Below are positions 1-7,320 of a stretch of DNA of 7,941 bases, piece after piece (position 1 is the first letter of the stretch; every line of letters starts with the position of its first letter). Below the pieces are notes generated by a model. That model was not told the DNA's origin, made no database searches, and saw nothing but the letters and a program-made list of their open reading frames with translations. Origin of the DNA: Lachnospiraceae bacterium (lineage in GTDB: Bacteria; Bacillota; Clostridia; Lachnospirales; Lachnospiraceae); the NCBI GenBank assembly GCA_003446735.1, contig DMCJ01000134.1:1-7941 (forward strand). The letters run 5' to 3'. Both the position numbers and the translations under genes were made by a program.

Positions 1-524
1 ATCGCAACTCTCTGCTGCTCACCTCCGGATAACATCGAAGGATAAGCATCATACTTATCCGAAAGGCCCACGGCATCAAGGAGCGACTCTGCCCTCTGCC
101 TCTTTGCCTTCTTACTCATCTTTGTATATAAAAGGGGCATTTCGACATTTTCGGCAGCCGTAAGATACATAAGAAGATTGTCCGTTATCTTCTGCCATAC
201 AAAGCCTATGTGCTCATTACGGTACCTTGCAAGCGACTTTTCATCCATCTCGCTTATTATGTCTTCTCCGAAACTTACCGTACCTGCACTTGGCTTATCA
301 AGACCTCCGAGAAGCGATAAAAGCGTTGATTTACCGCTTCCGGATTTGCCTATTATGGCCATGAGCTCACCCTTTTTTATCGTAAGGTCAAGCCCCTGCA
401 GAGCCATTACTTCGACACCCTCGGATTTATATATACGTACAAGTCCGTCGCAGTTTATGAAAGGCTTATCTTCATCTGCCTTTATTTCTTCTTTTTCCAC
501 AATATCTTCCTTAATATCTTCCAT
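1..524 (-). CDS. ABC transporter ATPase, MacB/LolD-type (3' end outside window)
   Basis: Cytoplasmic ATP-hydrolysing subunit of an FtsX/MacB-type ABC transporter. The 174 residues visible contain Walker A GKSGSGKS (residues 59-66), a Q-loop with Gln111 in the context GFVWQ, and the signature LSGGEQQ (165-171). Walker B and the H-loop lie beyond the left edge. An acidic, Lys/Glu-rich extension of about 22 residues precedes the usual first strand. ATG at 524 starts 5 bases after the stop of the preceding ATPase gene, but its ribosome binding site is weak. GTG at 500 (residue 9) sits 5 bases after AAGGAAG and is a credible alternative start that would shorten the extension. The protein is clearly a diverged paralogue of its neighbour (GKSGSGKS versus GRSGSGKT; GFVWQ versus GFVFQ), so the two may form a heterodimeric motor. 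The family call is firm; the partner and substrate are inferred or unknown. Confidence 0.93.
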   Translation of the reverse strand, partial: MEDIKEDIVEKEEIKADEDKPFINCDGLVRIYKSEGVEVMALQGLDLTIKKGELMAIIGKSGSGKSTLLSLLGGLDKPSAGTVSFGEDIISEMDEKSLARYRNEHIGFVWQKITDNLLMYLTAAENVEMPLLYTKMSKKAKRQRAESLLDAVGLSDKYDAYPSMLSGGEQQRVA

Positions 525-529
525 AACAC

Positions 530-1195
530 CTATCTCTGAAGATCCACCACCATATCGGCAAGCTCTGTAAGCCTTCCGTCATGTGTCGTCATTACTATGG
601 TGATCCCTTCCTTTTCGGTCAGCTCTTTAAATAAAAGTGCTATCTTTATCCCGCTCTCGGTATCAAGTGCTCCTGTAGGCTCATCCGCAAAGATAACCGA
701 AGGTCTGTGGCTTATCGCACGGGCTATTGCTATCCTCTGCCTCTCGCCGCCCGATAATTCGAGCGGAAAATGTTTTCCTCTTTCGGAAAGTCCGACAAGA
801 GAAAGGACTTCATCTATCCTTTCGGCCCTGTCTTTTTTTATCCCCGCCGTCCTTAAGGAAAAATCGATATTTTCTCTTGCTGTCATGGAAGGGATGAGTG
901 CGACCGACTGAAAAACGAATCCCATCCTGTAGCGCCGTAGCTTTTCCTTTTCGGATACGCTCATCACGGTATAATCCTCATCTTCAAATGTGATCGTTCC
1001 GGATGTAACATCATCAAGCGTACTTAAGACATTTATAAGCGTCGTCTTTCCGCTTCCGGATCTGCCCATAAGCATAACGAGTTTCCCTTTGGGGATATCA
1101 AGGTCATAGTCATTTAAAACGGTAAGATCGTTTCCGTTTGTGAGCCTGTATTTTTTTACTATATTCCTTGCACTTATTATATTTGCTCCATCCAT
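530..1195 (-). CDS. ABC transporter ATPase, MacB/LolD-type
   Basis: Complete 221-residue nucleotide-binding subunit. All expected motifs are present: Walker A GRSGSGKT (44-51), Q-loop Gln96 in GFVFQ, signature LSGGERQ (147-153), Walker B with the catalytic Glu in VIFADEPTGALD (167-178), and H-loop His205. The DEPTGALD sequence and the length of about 220 residues fit the LolD/MacB/FtsE group, which powers permeases with FtsX domains. The protein ends about 15 residues after the H-loop, slightly shorter than many relatives. ATG at 1195 lies 3 bases after the permease stop, and its Shine-Dalgarno sequence lies inside the last codons of the permease gene, so the two are very probably co-translated. 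Its partner is probably the 970-residue permease, perhaps together with the second ATPase that follows after 5 bases. Confidence 0.96.
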   Translation of the reverse strand: MDGANIISARNIVKKYRLTNGNDLTVLNDYDLDIPKGKLVMLMGRSGSGKTTLINVLSTLDDVTSGTITFEDEDYTVMSVSEKEKLRRYRMGFVFQSVALIPSMTARENIDFSLRTAGIKKDRAERIDEVLSLVGLSERGKHFPLELSGGERQRIAIARAISHRPSVIFADEPTGALDTESGIKIALLFKELTEKEGITIVMTTHDGRLTELADMVVDLQR

Positions 1196-1198
1196 ATT

Positions 1199-4111
1199 TT
1201 AATCCTCTCCAAGCTTTATCGCCTGGCTTATATTGAGCCTTCCGACTATCCTTCTTATCCAGATCATACAGAGTATTATGACTAAAGAAAGAACAAAGAG
1301 AAGAGACGATATATCTTTTACATAGCTTACCGAAAATACGTCTATATTATGCTTCATAGGCAGATATACGGTGGAAAAGACCTTCATAAACAGTTTTGAA
1401 GTAAGGCTTCCCGCGAAAACTCCGGCCATGATCGACATGAAAGATAAGAAAACCTGCTCGATTATCAGCATCGCGTCTATCTCTCTTCCCGTTATACCCA
1501 TGGCCCGGCAGACTCCAAAGAGTAATCCCCGATCCCTTATGGATGTTATCCAGTATATCATGTAACCGATTACACAGAGTAATAAAGCCACGAGGAAATC
1601 CGCCGTAAATAAGCCGTTCGTTATCTGTATTATCGCGGTCGATCTTTCGTTCTTAAGTTCTTCTTCCATGGATATAACGCTCGATGCATATCGCTTCGTT
1701 CCCGCATATCCTTCCTTCAAGGCTTCTCTTATTTCCGATACATCCTTATCGCTCTTTCCCCAGACTTCATAGGGCATTATCCCGAAATCTCCTACACTCT
1801 CCGCGAAATTCATGACCGCAAGATATTTTTCTTTTCTTTTTATATTTCCTTCATTATCCTCTTCGTAGGCATATCTGTTATATCCCGGAAATGCATCGCA
1901 TATGGCGACCACTTCGAGGATGCTCTGTGCATATGGATCCTTATCCCTCATCACCTCGGGAGGATATCTGTATACTATGACCTTATCTCCGACACTTATC
2001 TGAAGCTTTTCGGCCATGTTCGAAGAAATGATGACACCGTTTGTCTTTTTTGCGAGTGCGCTTAAGTAGTTATACCAGTGCTCTTTGTTAAGTCCGCCCT
2101 TTAAAGAAGCTATCTGTCCGAACTCCTTTGTATTTATGGCCATGAGCTTTACATTGTCGGCCTTTTGTTCCTTGCTCATCTCTACCCTGGCACGCTCATC
2201 CATACCTACTTTAGTGATCTTTTCAAAATATCCGCTTAAGAGAAGATCTTCATAAACCCCGAAATCAGGCTCCGAATATTTCCATTTAAGATGGGCAGAG
2301 TCAGGACCCTTTAGCATAAGCTCCCAATGCTCGTTTATCCTTATATCCGCTCCGACATCATACTGTGTCCTTGCCTGTCTGTTAAGATTTATCGTCCTTG
2401 CCATATTGGCGTTAAATACGCTCATCGCAACGGTCACTACCAAAAAGACAGAGATCACTCCCGATGTGCTCCTTGTACGCATTATCTCTATGATCCCCGC
2501 AAATATCACCGCCGGGAAACTCTCTTTTCCTATCCTGAAGATAAACCTGATCAGATAGAAAATGAGTCTTAACATCAAAAGCCCGCAGGCAAAAAGGAAG
2601 AGGGTCGAATCTATGAAGATGACCGGATCTATGCCTTCGCCTTTAAGTATGTTTATGGAAAGAGAAGAAAGCTGTCTGTTATAATTGATGAGCAGATATA
2701 CCGATATCGAAAGCAGGATGATATCGAGGAAATACTTTTCATATGACGGGGTCATTTTCACTCTTCTTTTATTCCTGTTTTTCCCGAAGAATAAGATCAC
2801 GGGTATCACATTCACGATAACAGCCGAAAGCGCGGCGATACATCCGGCAGCTATCATCGATGGAGTAAAGACATAATCGTTTATATCAACGGCATTTCTT
2901 CCAAATGAAAATCCGCAGAAATCATCGACTCCCGCAACCAGTCTTCCGAAGAAATAGCTTAAGATCACTCCAAAGGGGATAGCCATAAATGCGAGTATAA
3001 GTGACAAAAGGATATGCGTTCCTATGAGCCTTCCTTTTCCGAGGCCTCTGTCCCTTAGTGTACGCAGCTCTCCTGATTCCGAATCCACTATCCTGAATGC
3101 TATCATGCCGATAAATGCATAGATAAGTACTACAAGCGGAAGGATGATGACATAGAGCATCTGTCTTACCGATATACTCTCTGTCTGTGCCTGTTTTAAT
3201 ACAGGAGAGATATTCTCCTGTACATTTTTCTTTTTTCCGCTCTCGGTGATCAGATCCGATGCATCAAGAATACTCTTTAAGTTCGTTGAATCTATATATC
3301 TGTAATCAAGCCTTATATAGGAATCCGATTTTATCTCTCTCGTATAATCGGAGGCAGCTTTTTCAAAATCCTTTTTATCCATTATGAAAAAAAGGCCCAT
3401 GTCACTTAAGTGATGATCCCAGAAATAATCGCTCTTCTTTTCATCTATTATCCCGCTTACATATATCTTAAGTTTAGGGGCATTTTCGTTCTCGGGATCA
3501 TCAGCTAAGAAAAGGTCCGGAAAGCTTAACTGTTCTCCTATCACAAGATTTAAGGAATCCGCAGTTGATCTGCACACAAGAACAGGGTAAGCATCTTCAT
3601 CTATCTTTGCTCCGTCTTTCGTAAAAGACGATATATCTTCGTAAAGATCTGCACCTTCTTCGACGGTATAATGCTCCTTTATATCGGTTCCCTGTCCGTC
3701 TTCAAGATAACCAAGATCTATGATATCCGTCTTATTTCCGTAGTCGTATGCAATCTTGGCATTTAAAAAATATACCTTTCTGGCTATGGATATCACCGGA
3801 AGGTTAAATGCATCGATATATTCCTTTTCCCTTTTTTCGATGCTCTTTGTTACCTCGTCGGTAATGACTTTATCTTTTCTTATCTCAAGAAGGTCCACCT
3901 TTTTATGATCTTCATAACTGTAGATCACGGCGGGAAAGCCCTCCGAACTCTTATAGGAGCTTATAAATCCGTTCTGGATCAGCTTGTTTAATGAGCCGTT
4001 CTTAAACATCATGATCAATGAAAAGACCATGACCATGGACATGATGCCAAAGACAAGGCAAAGATAAAGCTTATATTTATTTTTTATCCTTGTAAAAAGA
4101 TACCTTATCAT
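1199..4111 (-). CDS. FtsX/MacB-type ABC transporter permease with two outside domains
   Basis: A 970-residue membrane subunit. By hydrophobicity I count about ten membrane segments, near residues 15-36, 319-341, 364-387, 417-442, 459-477, 496-522, 549-570, 836-856, 881-905 and 933-953. The first extracytoplasmic domain spans about 37-318 and the second about 571-835. Both carry a pattern seen in MacB-type periplasmic core domains: a Leu-rich strand, then VIGEQLSF (191-198) or ISVGDKVIVY (705-714), then a VSGIID-like (218-223) or VVAICDA-like (734-740) strand. Each half also has a basic cytoplasmic loop before a helix (LRTLRDRGLGKGRLIG, 349-364; CRAMGITGREIDA, 868-880), which in FtsX proteins contacts the ATPase. 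The C-terminus AIKLGED is typical of FtsX permeases. The start ATG overlaps the previous stop as ATGA, indicating translational coupling. With two FtsX halves in one chain, a single copy could pair with two ATPases. At 970 residues it exceeds the roughly 650 of MacB. Substrate unknown. Confidence 0.93.
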   Translation of the reverse strand: MIRYLFTRIKNKYKLYLCLVFGIMSMVMVFSLIMMFKNGSLNKLIQNGFISSYKSSEGFPAVIYSYEDHKKVDLLEIRKDKVITDEVTKSIEKREKEYIDAFNLPVISIARKVYFLNAKIAYDYGNKTDIIDLGYLEDGQGTDIKEHYTVEEGADLYEDISSFTKDGAKIDEDAYPVLVCRSTADSLNLVIGEQLSFPDLFLADDPENENAPKLKIYVSGIIDEKKSDYFWDHHLSDMGLFFIMDKKDFEKAASDYTREIKSDSYIRLDYRYIDSTNLKSILDASDLITESGKKKNVQENISPVLKQAQTESISVRQMLYVIILPLVVLIYAFIGMIAFRIVDSESGELRTLRDRGLGKGRLIGTHILLSLILAFMAIPFGVILSYFFGRLVAGVDDFCGFSFGRNAVDINDYVFTPSMIAAGCIAALSAVIVNVIPVILFFGKNRNKRRVKMTPSYEKYFLDIILLSISVYLLINYNRQLSSLSINILKGEGIDPVIFIDSTLFLFACGLLMLRLIFYLIRFIFRIGKESFPAVIFAGIIEIMRTRSTSGVISVFLVVTVAMSVFNANMARTINLNRQARTQYDVGADIRINEHWELMLKGPDSAHLKWKYSEPDFGVYEDLLLSGYFEKITKVGMDERARVEMSKEQKADNVKLMAINTKEFGQIASLKGGLNKEHWYNYLSALAKKTNGVIISSNMAEKLQISVGDKVIVYRYPPEVMRDKDPYAQSILEVVAICDAFPGYNRYAYEEDNEGNIKRKEKYLAVMNFAESVGDFGIMPYEVWGKSDKDVSEIREALKEGYAGTKRYASSVISMEEELKNERSTAIIQITNGLFTADFLVALLLCVIGYMIYWITSIRDRGLLFGVCRAMGITGREIDAMLIIEQVFLSFMSIMAGVFAGSLTSKLFMKVFSTVYLPMKHNIDVFSVSYVKDISSLLFVLSLVIILCMIWIRRIVGRLNISQAIKLGED
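1203..1210 (-). promoter_or_regulatory. Ribosome binding site of the complete ATPase gene
   Basis: GGAGAGGA on the minus strand lies 7 bases before the ATG at 1195 (8 counted from GGAGAGG) and spans the final codons of the permease gene. It supports the chosen start and coupled translation of permease and ATPase. Confidence 0.7.
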
Positions 4112-6291
4112 CTTATAATGACATCCTTCTCCTTAAGGCCCGAGAGAACATAATACTCCGTAACGGGGGCCTTAGTCTCGTAGATCTGTATATATTCCTT
4201 TACGACCATATCGTTTTCGATCTTCCAGACAAATCTCTTTACGCTCCCGTCTAACTGGTTTTTCTCCGAATGAACACTCTTTGCGGGGACTGTTATAACG
4301 CCTTTTATACCGTATCCGTCAAAATACAGCCTGGCTTCCTTTAAGTCATTGGCACTAAGGCTTTCATCTGCCTCTGCGATAAAACGGAGCTTTCCGCCTT
4401 TTTCAAACGGCCTTGAATAGGTCGAATACTGTTTGTCATCCCTGGTAAATAAAATGTAACTGTCTTCATCCCCGCTTATTCCGATAACTCTTCCTTTTCC
4501 TATGACTTTACCATTTTTCTCTATCCTTATCTCCCCTCCAAGATCGGCCGTACCGATCGCGGAAAAGTCACCCGTTCCCGAAGGTATCGATGAATAAACC
4601 CTGGTTTTATCACTTTCGCCTTTCTTTAAAACGGTAAGTATATAATCACCGGCCTTCACATTATGTCCGTCTCTTAATCTGATAAAATCCACATTCCCGT
4701 CACTTCTTGCCTTAACATCTCCAAGGCCCGAGACATTCTCTTTTTTTATATATGAATAATCCCTGTTCCTTATCTTTTTGTTTTCTTCATATTCGATCGC
4801 ATCATACTCGTTTTCCAGATCGAGTATCGCAAGCTCGTATCTGAAAGCCTCCATAAGGTTATCCCGTAGCTTATTATCGCTTACAGTCTCACTCACCTCA
4901 CCGGCGGCATCGATCACGGCCTTCCTGCTCTTTTCGTAGCTTTTAAGATAAGCTTCTCTGTTAAGATCAAGATCTTCTATTCCGACCCTTCCTTCCTCGG
5001 CAACGGCCTTCCCCGAGATATAGTTTATTTCATAAAGTATATCTCCTTCCTTAACGCTCTTAGGTTCGGTCTTCTTCTTAAAACTTCCGTTACCTTCGGC
5101 AAGATAGATATCATAATAGAGCATTGCGGGATTTACATTCTTAACCTCGGTCTCTTCACTGTAATCATTTACGGATACGATCATCGTGTCATATGAAGAA
5201 GGCGGCATCTTGTTATTCTTGTAAAAGACCATGTCGTTTTCACTTATTCCGCCAAGGACCTCGGTATAATTTCCGTCGCTCTCTCCCGTTTTTATCACCC
5301 TTTTTACATTTACATCCCCGTCGGCACGGACATATACGTAATCCTCACCGTTCTCGGAATATATGGAATCGCTTCCCACGCAGAGGTTTTCCTTATATTC
5401 TCTGTTCATAAAATACAACACGGCTTCATCCCCGATATTTAATTCTTTCCCGGGCACTAAAAACCGCATGGCAGGGTTCTTCTCTGCCGCAGCCGCATAT
5501 GCCGTTTCGGCATCCGAATAGGGATATTCGATGATATCGGTCTTTACTCCGTTATACATGATCCACTTGCTCTTATAATCGGCGAACTTGTATTCCTTTA
5601 TGTTTACTTCCCTGCACTCGATATAAAGATCGTCCATATCGGCTATGACTACGATGTTCTCATATGGCTCGACGCTGTTTCCGGCAGACATATCCTTTAC
5701 ATATACCACGACTCCCGAGTGGGGAGCTGTAAATTCATGACCTTTTGTCTTATCCTGTTTTTCCTTAAGTTTTACCTTAAGTTCCCTTAATCTCTCATCT
5801 ATGACAGCTATCTTATATCTGTGATCCTCCACCTCTTTAAGATATTCCTTATCAAGCGGATTATCATGATCCCTGTAATAGAGCATTGCGATCGTGAGTG
5901 TATGTACGCGGTCGGTTTTTTCCCTTTCCCTCTCAAGAGAAGCTATACTGTCTTTAATGGAATCTATCTCTCTTTTAAGAGCCACATCACTTTCTTTTGC
6001 GATAACATCTCCTTCTTTTACCGTATCACCGACAGCTACTTTTATGTCGGAGATCACTACGCTCTCCGGCGAAAAGCAGGCATACTGCGTGGGTACGACC
6101 GTACCATTTAGCGTCTTTATAAGACCTGTCACTCTCCTTGTGACCGGCCTGTAGGAGGCACTTGTAGATACCGGATCGATAAGCTCCGGAACCTTAGCCT
6201 GATCCTTTTTTTCACTGCATCCGGAAAGAACAAAAAAGATGACGGCAAAAAGGATCATAAGTATTTTGTTAAGGCAGACTGACTTCTTCAC
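4108..6291 (-). CDS. Lipoprotein with two tandem adaptor (HlyD/MacA-like) modules
   Basis: A 727-residue exported lipoprotein, probably the adaptor of the downstream exporter. The signal peptide has KK at 2-3, a hydrophobic stretch 9-22 and lipobox LSGC with Cys25 as the lipidated residue. Module 1: first half of a lipoyl-like barrel-sandwich (about 79-104, VGDTVKEGDVIA), a charged helical hairpin (105-183), second barrel half (186-217, TAPHSGVVVYV), beta-barrel (218-300) and membrane-proximal domain (306-358). Module 2 repeats this order: SVKEGDILYEI (412-422), helical hairpin (440-516), ARSDGNVDFI to VKAGDYILTV (528-554), barrel (560-640) and a membrane-proximal domain (660-727, ending VLSGLKEKDVIIR). 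A usual adaptor has one module and 350-450 residues. The GTG start lies 11 bases after AGGAGGG and 23 bases inside the previous gene. ATG at residue 12 is less likely because it would cut the basic start of the signal peptide. Module 2 is more diverged than module 1; its limits are approximate. Confidence 0.88.
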   Translation of the reverse strand: MKKSVCLNKILMILFAVIFFVLSGCSEKKDQAKVPELIDPVSTSASYRPVTRRVTGLIKTLNGTVVPTQYACFSPESVVISDIKVAVGDTVKEGDVIAKESDVALKREIDSIKDSIASLEREREKTDRVHTLTIAMLYYRDHDNPLDKEYLKEVEDHRYKIAVIDERLRELKVKLKEKQDKTKGHEFTAPHSGVVVYVKDMSAGNSVEPYENIVVIADMDDLYIECREVNIKEYKFADYKSKWIMYNGVKTDIIEYPYSDAETAYAAAAEKNPAMRFLVPGKELNIGDEAVLYFMNREYKENLCVGSDSIYSENGEDYVYVRADGDVNVKRVIKTGESDGNYTEVLGGISENDMVFYKNNKMPPSSYDTMIVSVNDYSEETEVKNVNPAMLYYDIYLAEGNGSFKKKTEPKSVKEGDILYEINYISGKAVAEEGRVGIEDLDLNREAYLKSYEKSRKAVIDAAGEVSETVSDNKLRDNLMEAFRYELAILDLENEYDAIEYEENKKIRNRDYSYIKKENVSGLGDVKARSDGNVDFIRLRDGHNVKAGDYILTVLKKGESDKTRVYSSIPSGTGDFSAIGTADLGGEIRIEKNGKVIGKGRVIGISGDEDSYILFTRDDKQYSTYSRPFEKGGKLRFIAEADESLSANDLKEARLYFDGYGIKGVITVPAKSVHSEKNQLDGSVKRFVWKIENDMVVKEYIQIYETKAPVTEYYVLSGLKEKDVIIR
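4125..4134 (-). promoter_or_regulatory. Ribosome binding site of the permease gene
   Basis: AAGGAGAAGG on the minus strand lies 13 bases before the permease ATG at 4111, within the last codons of the tandem adaptor gene. The spacing is a little long, but the ATGA stop-start overlap would let terminating ribosomes re-initiate. Confidence 0.6.
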
Positions 6292-7309
6292 CGCCTGAAA
6301 GACCCTCCTCTATTATCACGTCATCTCCGACTCTTACACCGGTGCGTACCTTTACGGCTCGGCGCGAACCGTCCTCATTTACTAAAAAGACATAGCTTCC
6401 GTCCCGCCCTTCAATGACCGCTCTGTGATCAACGAAACATACATCCTTAAGCGTCTCCATCTGATGATCCATCCTAAGTACCTGTCCGGCAAAGATCCCG
6501 TCTGAGTCAAGTACTTCAAATCTGATATCATCGCCCTCCGAATAGATGACCGAAACCTCATATTCGTTTAGACCCGATCTTACTTTATAGCGGCTTCCCA
6601 CCTTAAAATCAGGTCTTTTAACGGTATTTGCGGATACTGAATTTTCAGAGACGGAGTCTTTGCTGATCACATAGTAACCGTCACCGCTTACAACCTTTAT
6701 GAGCGGTTTCCCGACAGCGGGATTACCGTCTTTTGCCGCGGGATCGATATAGGTTATCATTCCGTCGGAAACCGCTTTTTTATTTATAGTCCGGTAGGTG
6801 TTTTTGATATCTTTTATATAAAGATCCGCAAGATATTTGCTGTTCATCTGTTTTTTAAGATCAATAAGATAATCCCCTTTGGGATCGATCATAAGAAGAT
6901 TATTGAAATGCTCTACGGAAAGGCCTGCGATCGCCGACTCGTTCTTACTTTCTTCTAATTTCTCATCAAGTTTCTTTGAAGAAAATGAAATGAGTACATC
7001 TCCTTCTTTTACCTTATCTCCGACCTCATATTTAACCTGTTCCATCTTCGCATCAAATTCGTTTTTGATGCGCTCATTTTCCTCTTCCGTGATACGATAG
7101 ACAATCTCATCGTAACCCGAAAAAACAAGCTCCGCCTCGTACTCGGGCGTAAGATCATCGCGCATGACAAATACACTGTCCCTTTCTACGGGACTTACTC
7201 CGCCTTCAACCGGGTCGACTAAGTCATCGTTAAGTCTGCCGCTGCACGAAGTAAGAAGAAACAGTGTAAATAAAAACAATATGATCAGATTTTTAGGTGA
7301 AGATCTCAT
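6269..7309 (-). CDS. Adaptor lipoprotein, HlyD/MacA-like (single module)
   Basis: A 346-residue exported lipoprotein, probably the second adaptor subunit of the exporter. The signal peptide has Arg2 and Lys6, a hydrophobic core 8-19 and lipobox LTSC with Cys22. Domains in order: a first barrel-sandwich half ending EVGDKVKEGDVLISFSSKKL (95-114), a helical hairpin (about 114-175), the second half (about 179-208, SDGMITYI), a Ser/Val/Asn-rich linker (219-230), a beta-barrel (234-295), and a membrane-proximal domain (297-346) with YVFLVNEDGSRRAVKVRTG and EEGLSGGEEV, a pattern common at the C-terminus of MacA-like adaptors. A charged helix-like stretch (75-93) sits where a beta strand is more usual. 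ATG at 7309 follows the ligA stop by 11 bases with no good Shine-Dalgarno sequence (only GATAAG), so initiation may depend on ribosomes finishing ligA. No terminator separates the two genes. Substrate is unknown. Confidence 0.9.
   Translation of the reverse strand: MRSSPKNLIILFLFTLFLLTSCSGRLNDDLVDPVEGGVSPVERDSVFVMRDDLTPEYEAELVFSGYDEIVYRITEEENERIKNEFDAKMEQVKYEVGDKVKEGDVLISFSSKKLDEKLEESKNESAIAGLSVEHFNNLLMIDPKGDYLIDLKKQMNSKYLADLYIKDIKNTYRTINKKAVSDGMITYIDPAAKDGNPAVGKPLIKVVSGDGYYVISKDSVSENSVSANTVKRPDFKVGSRYKVRSGLNEYEVSVIYSEGDDIRFEVLDSDGIFAGQVLRMDHQMETLKDVCFVDHRAVIEGRDGSYVFLVNEDGSRRAVKVRTGVRVGDDVIIEEGLSGGEEVSLP
6303..6309 (-). promoter_or_regulatory. Ribosome binding site deciding the GTG start of the tandem adaptor
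   Basis: AGGAGGG on the minus strand, 11 bases before the GTG at 6291, lies inside the end of the preceding lipoprotein gene. It is the strongest Shine-Dalgarno match in the window. It supports the GTG start and hence the 23-base gene overlap. No comparable site precedes the alternative ATG at residue 12. Confidence 0.75.
6626..6655 (-). repeat. Two-unit SVSxN peptide repeat in the single-module adaptor
   Basis: Residues 219-228 of the 346-residue lipoprotein read SVSEN then SVSAN, with different codons in the two units (for example TCC versus TCA for the first Ser). It lies between the barrel-sandwich domain and the beta-barrel, where a flexible linker is expected. With only two units, chance cannot be excluded. 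Confidence 0.4.
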
Positions 7310-7320
7310 CTTATCAATGA

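Larger units (their letters stand above)
1..7309 (-). other. Predicted exporter operon
   Basis: Five genes run in one direction with junctions of -23, -4, +3 and +5 bases: single-module adaptor, tandem adaptor, permease, ATPase, second ATPase. The overlaps and embedded ribosome binding sites make a single transcript very likely. The upstream limit is uncertain, because only 11 bases separate the first gene from ligA and I see neither a terminator nor a convincing promoter there. The transcript must therefore either come through ligA or start inside the end of ligA. The operon continues past the left edge. Confidence 0.85.

Noticed and set aside
178..911. Open frames on the plus strand at 178-570 and 597-911, antisense to the two ATPase genes.
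   Set aside because: They lie opposite genes with intact ATPase motifs. Their translations are Ser/Pro/Ile-rich with no recognisable domain, as expected for the complement of coding sequence.
1371..2876. Open frames on the plus strand at 1371-1565, 2327-2572 and 2685-2876.
   Set aside because: All are short and antisense to the permease, whose frame is continuous and well supported. No independent evidence of coding.
4090..4119. Possible antisense promoter on the plus strand: TTGTAA, 18 bases, then TATAAT.
   Set aside because: The -35 box matches only four of six bases, and TATAAT strings recur by chance on this strand (for example near 970, 2680, 3343 and 5265). No gene or RNA lies downstream on that strand.
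5114..5890. A 15-base identical string, TAATAGAGCATTGCG, at 5114-5128 and 5876-5890 inside the tandem adaptor gene, encoding AMLYY in both places.
   Set aside because: The copies fall at non-equivalent positions (inside the first helical hairpin versus before the second barrel-sandwich domain), so they are not a trace of the module duplication. Flanking sequence does not match; probably chance.
5193..6154. Open frames on the plus strand at 5193-5411, 5821-6111 and 5894-6154.
   Set aside because: They are antisense to the tandem adaptor gene, overlap one another in different frames, and show no domain or good ribosome binding site.
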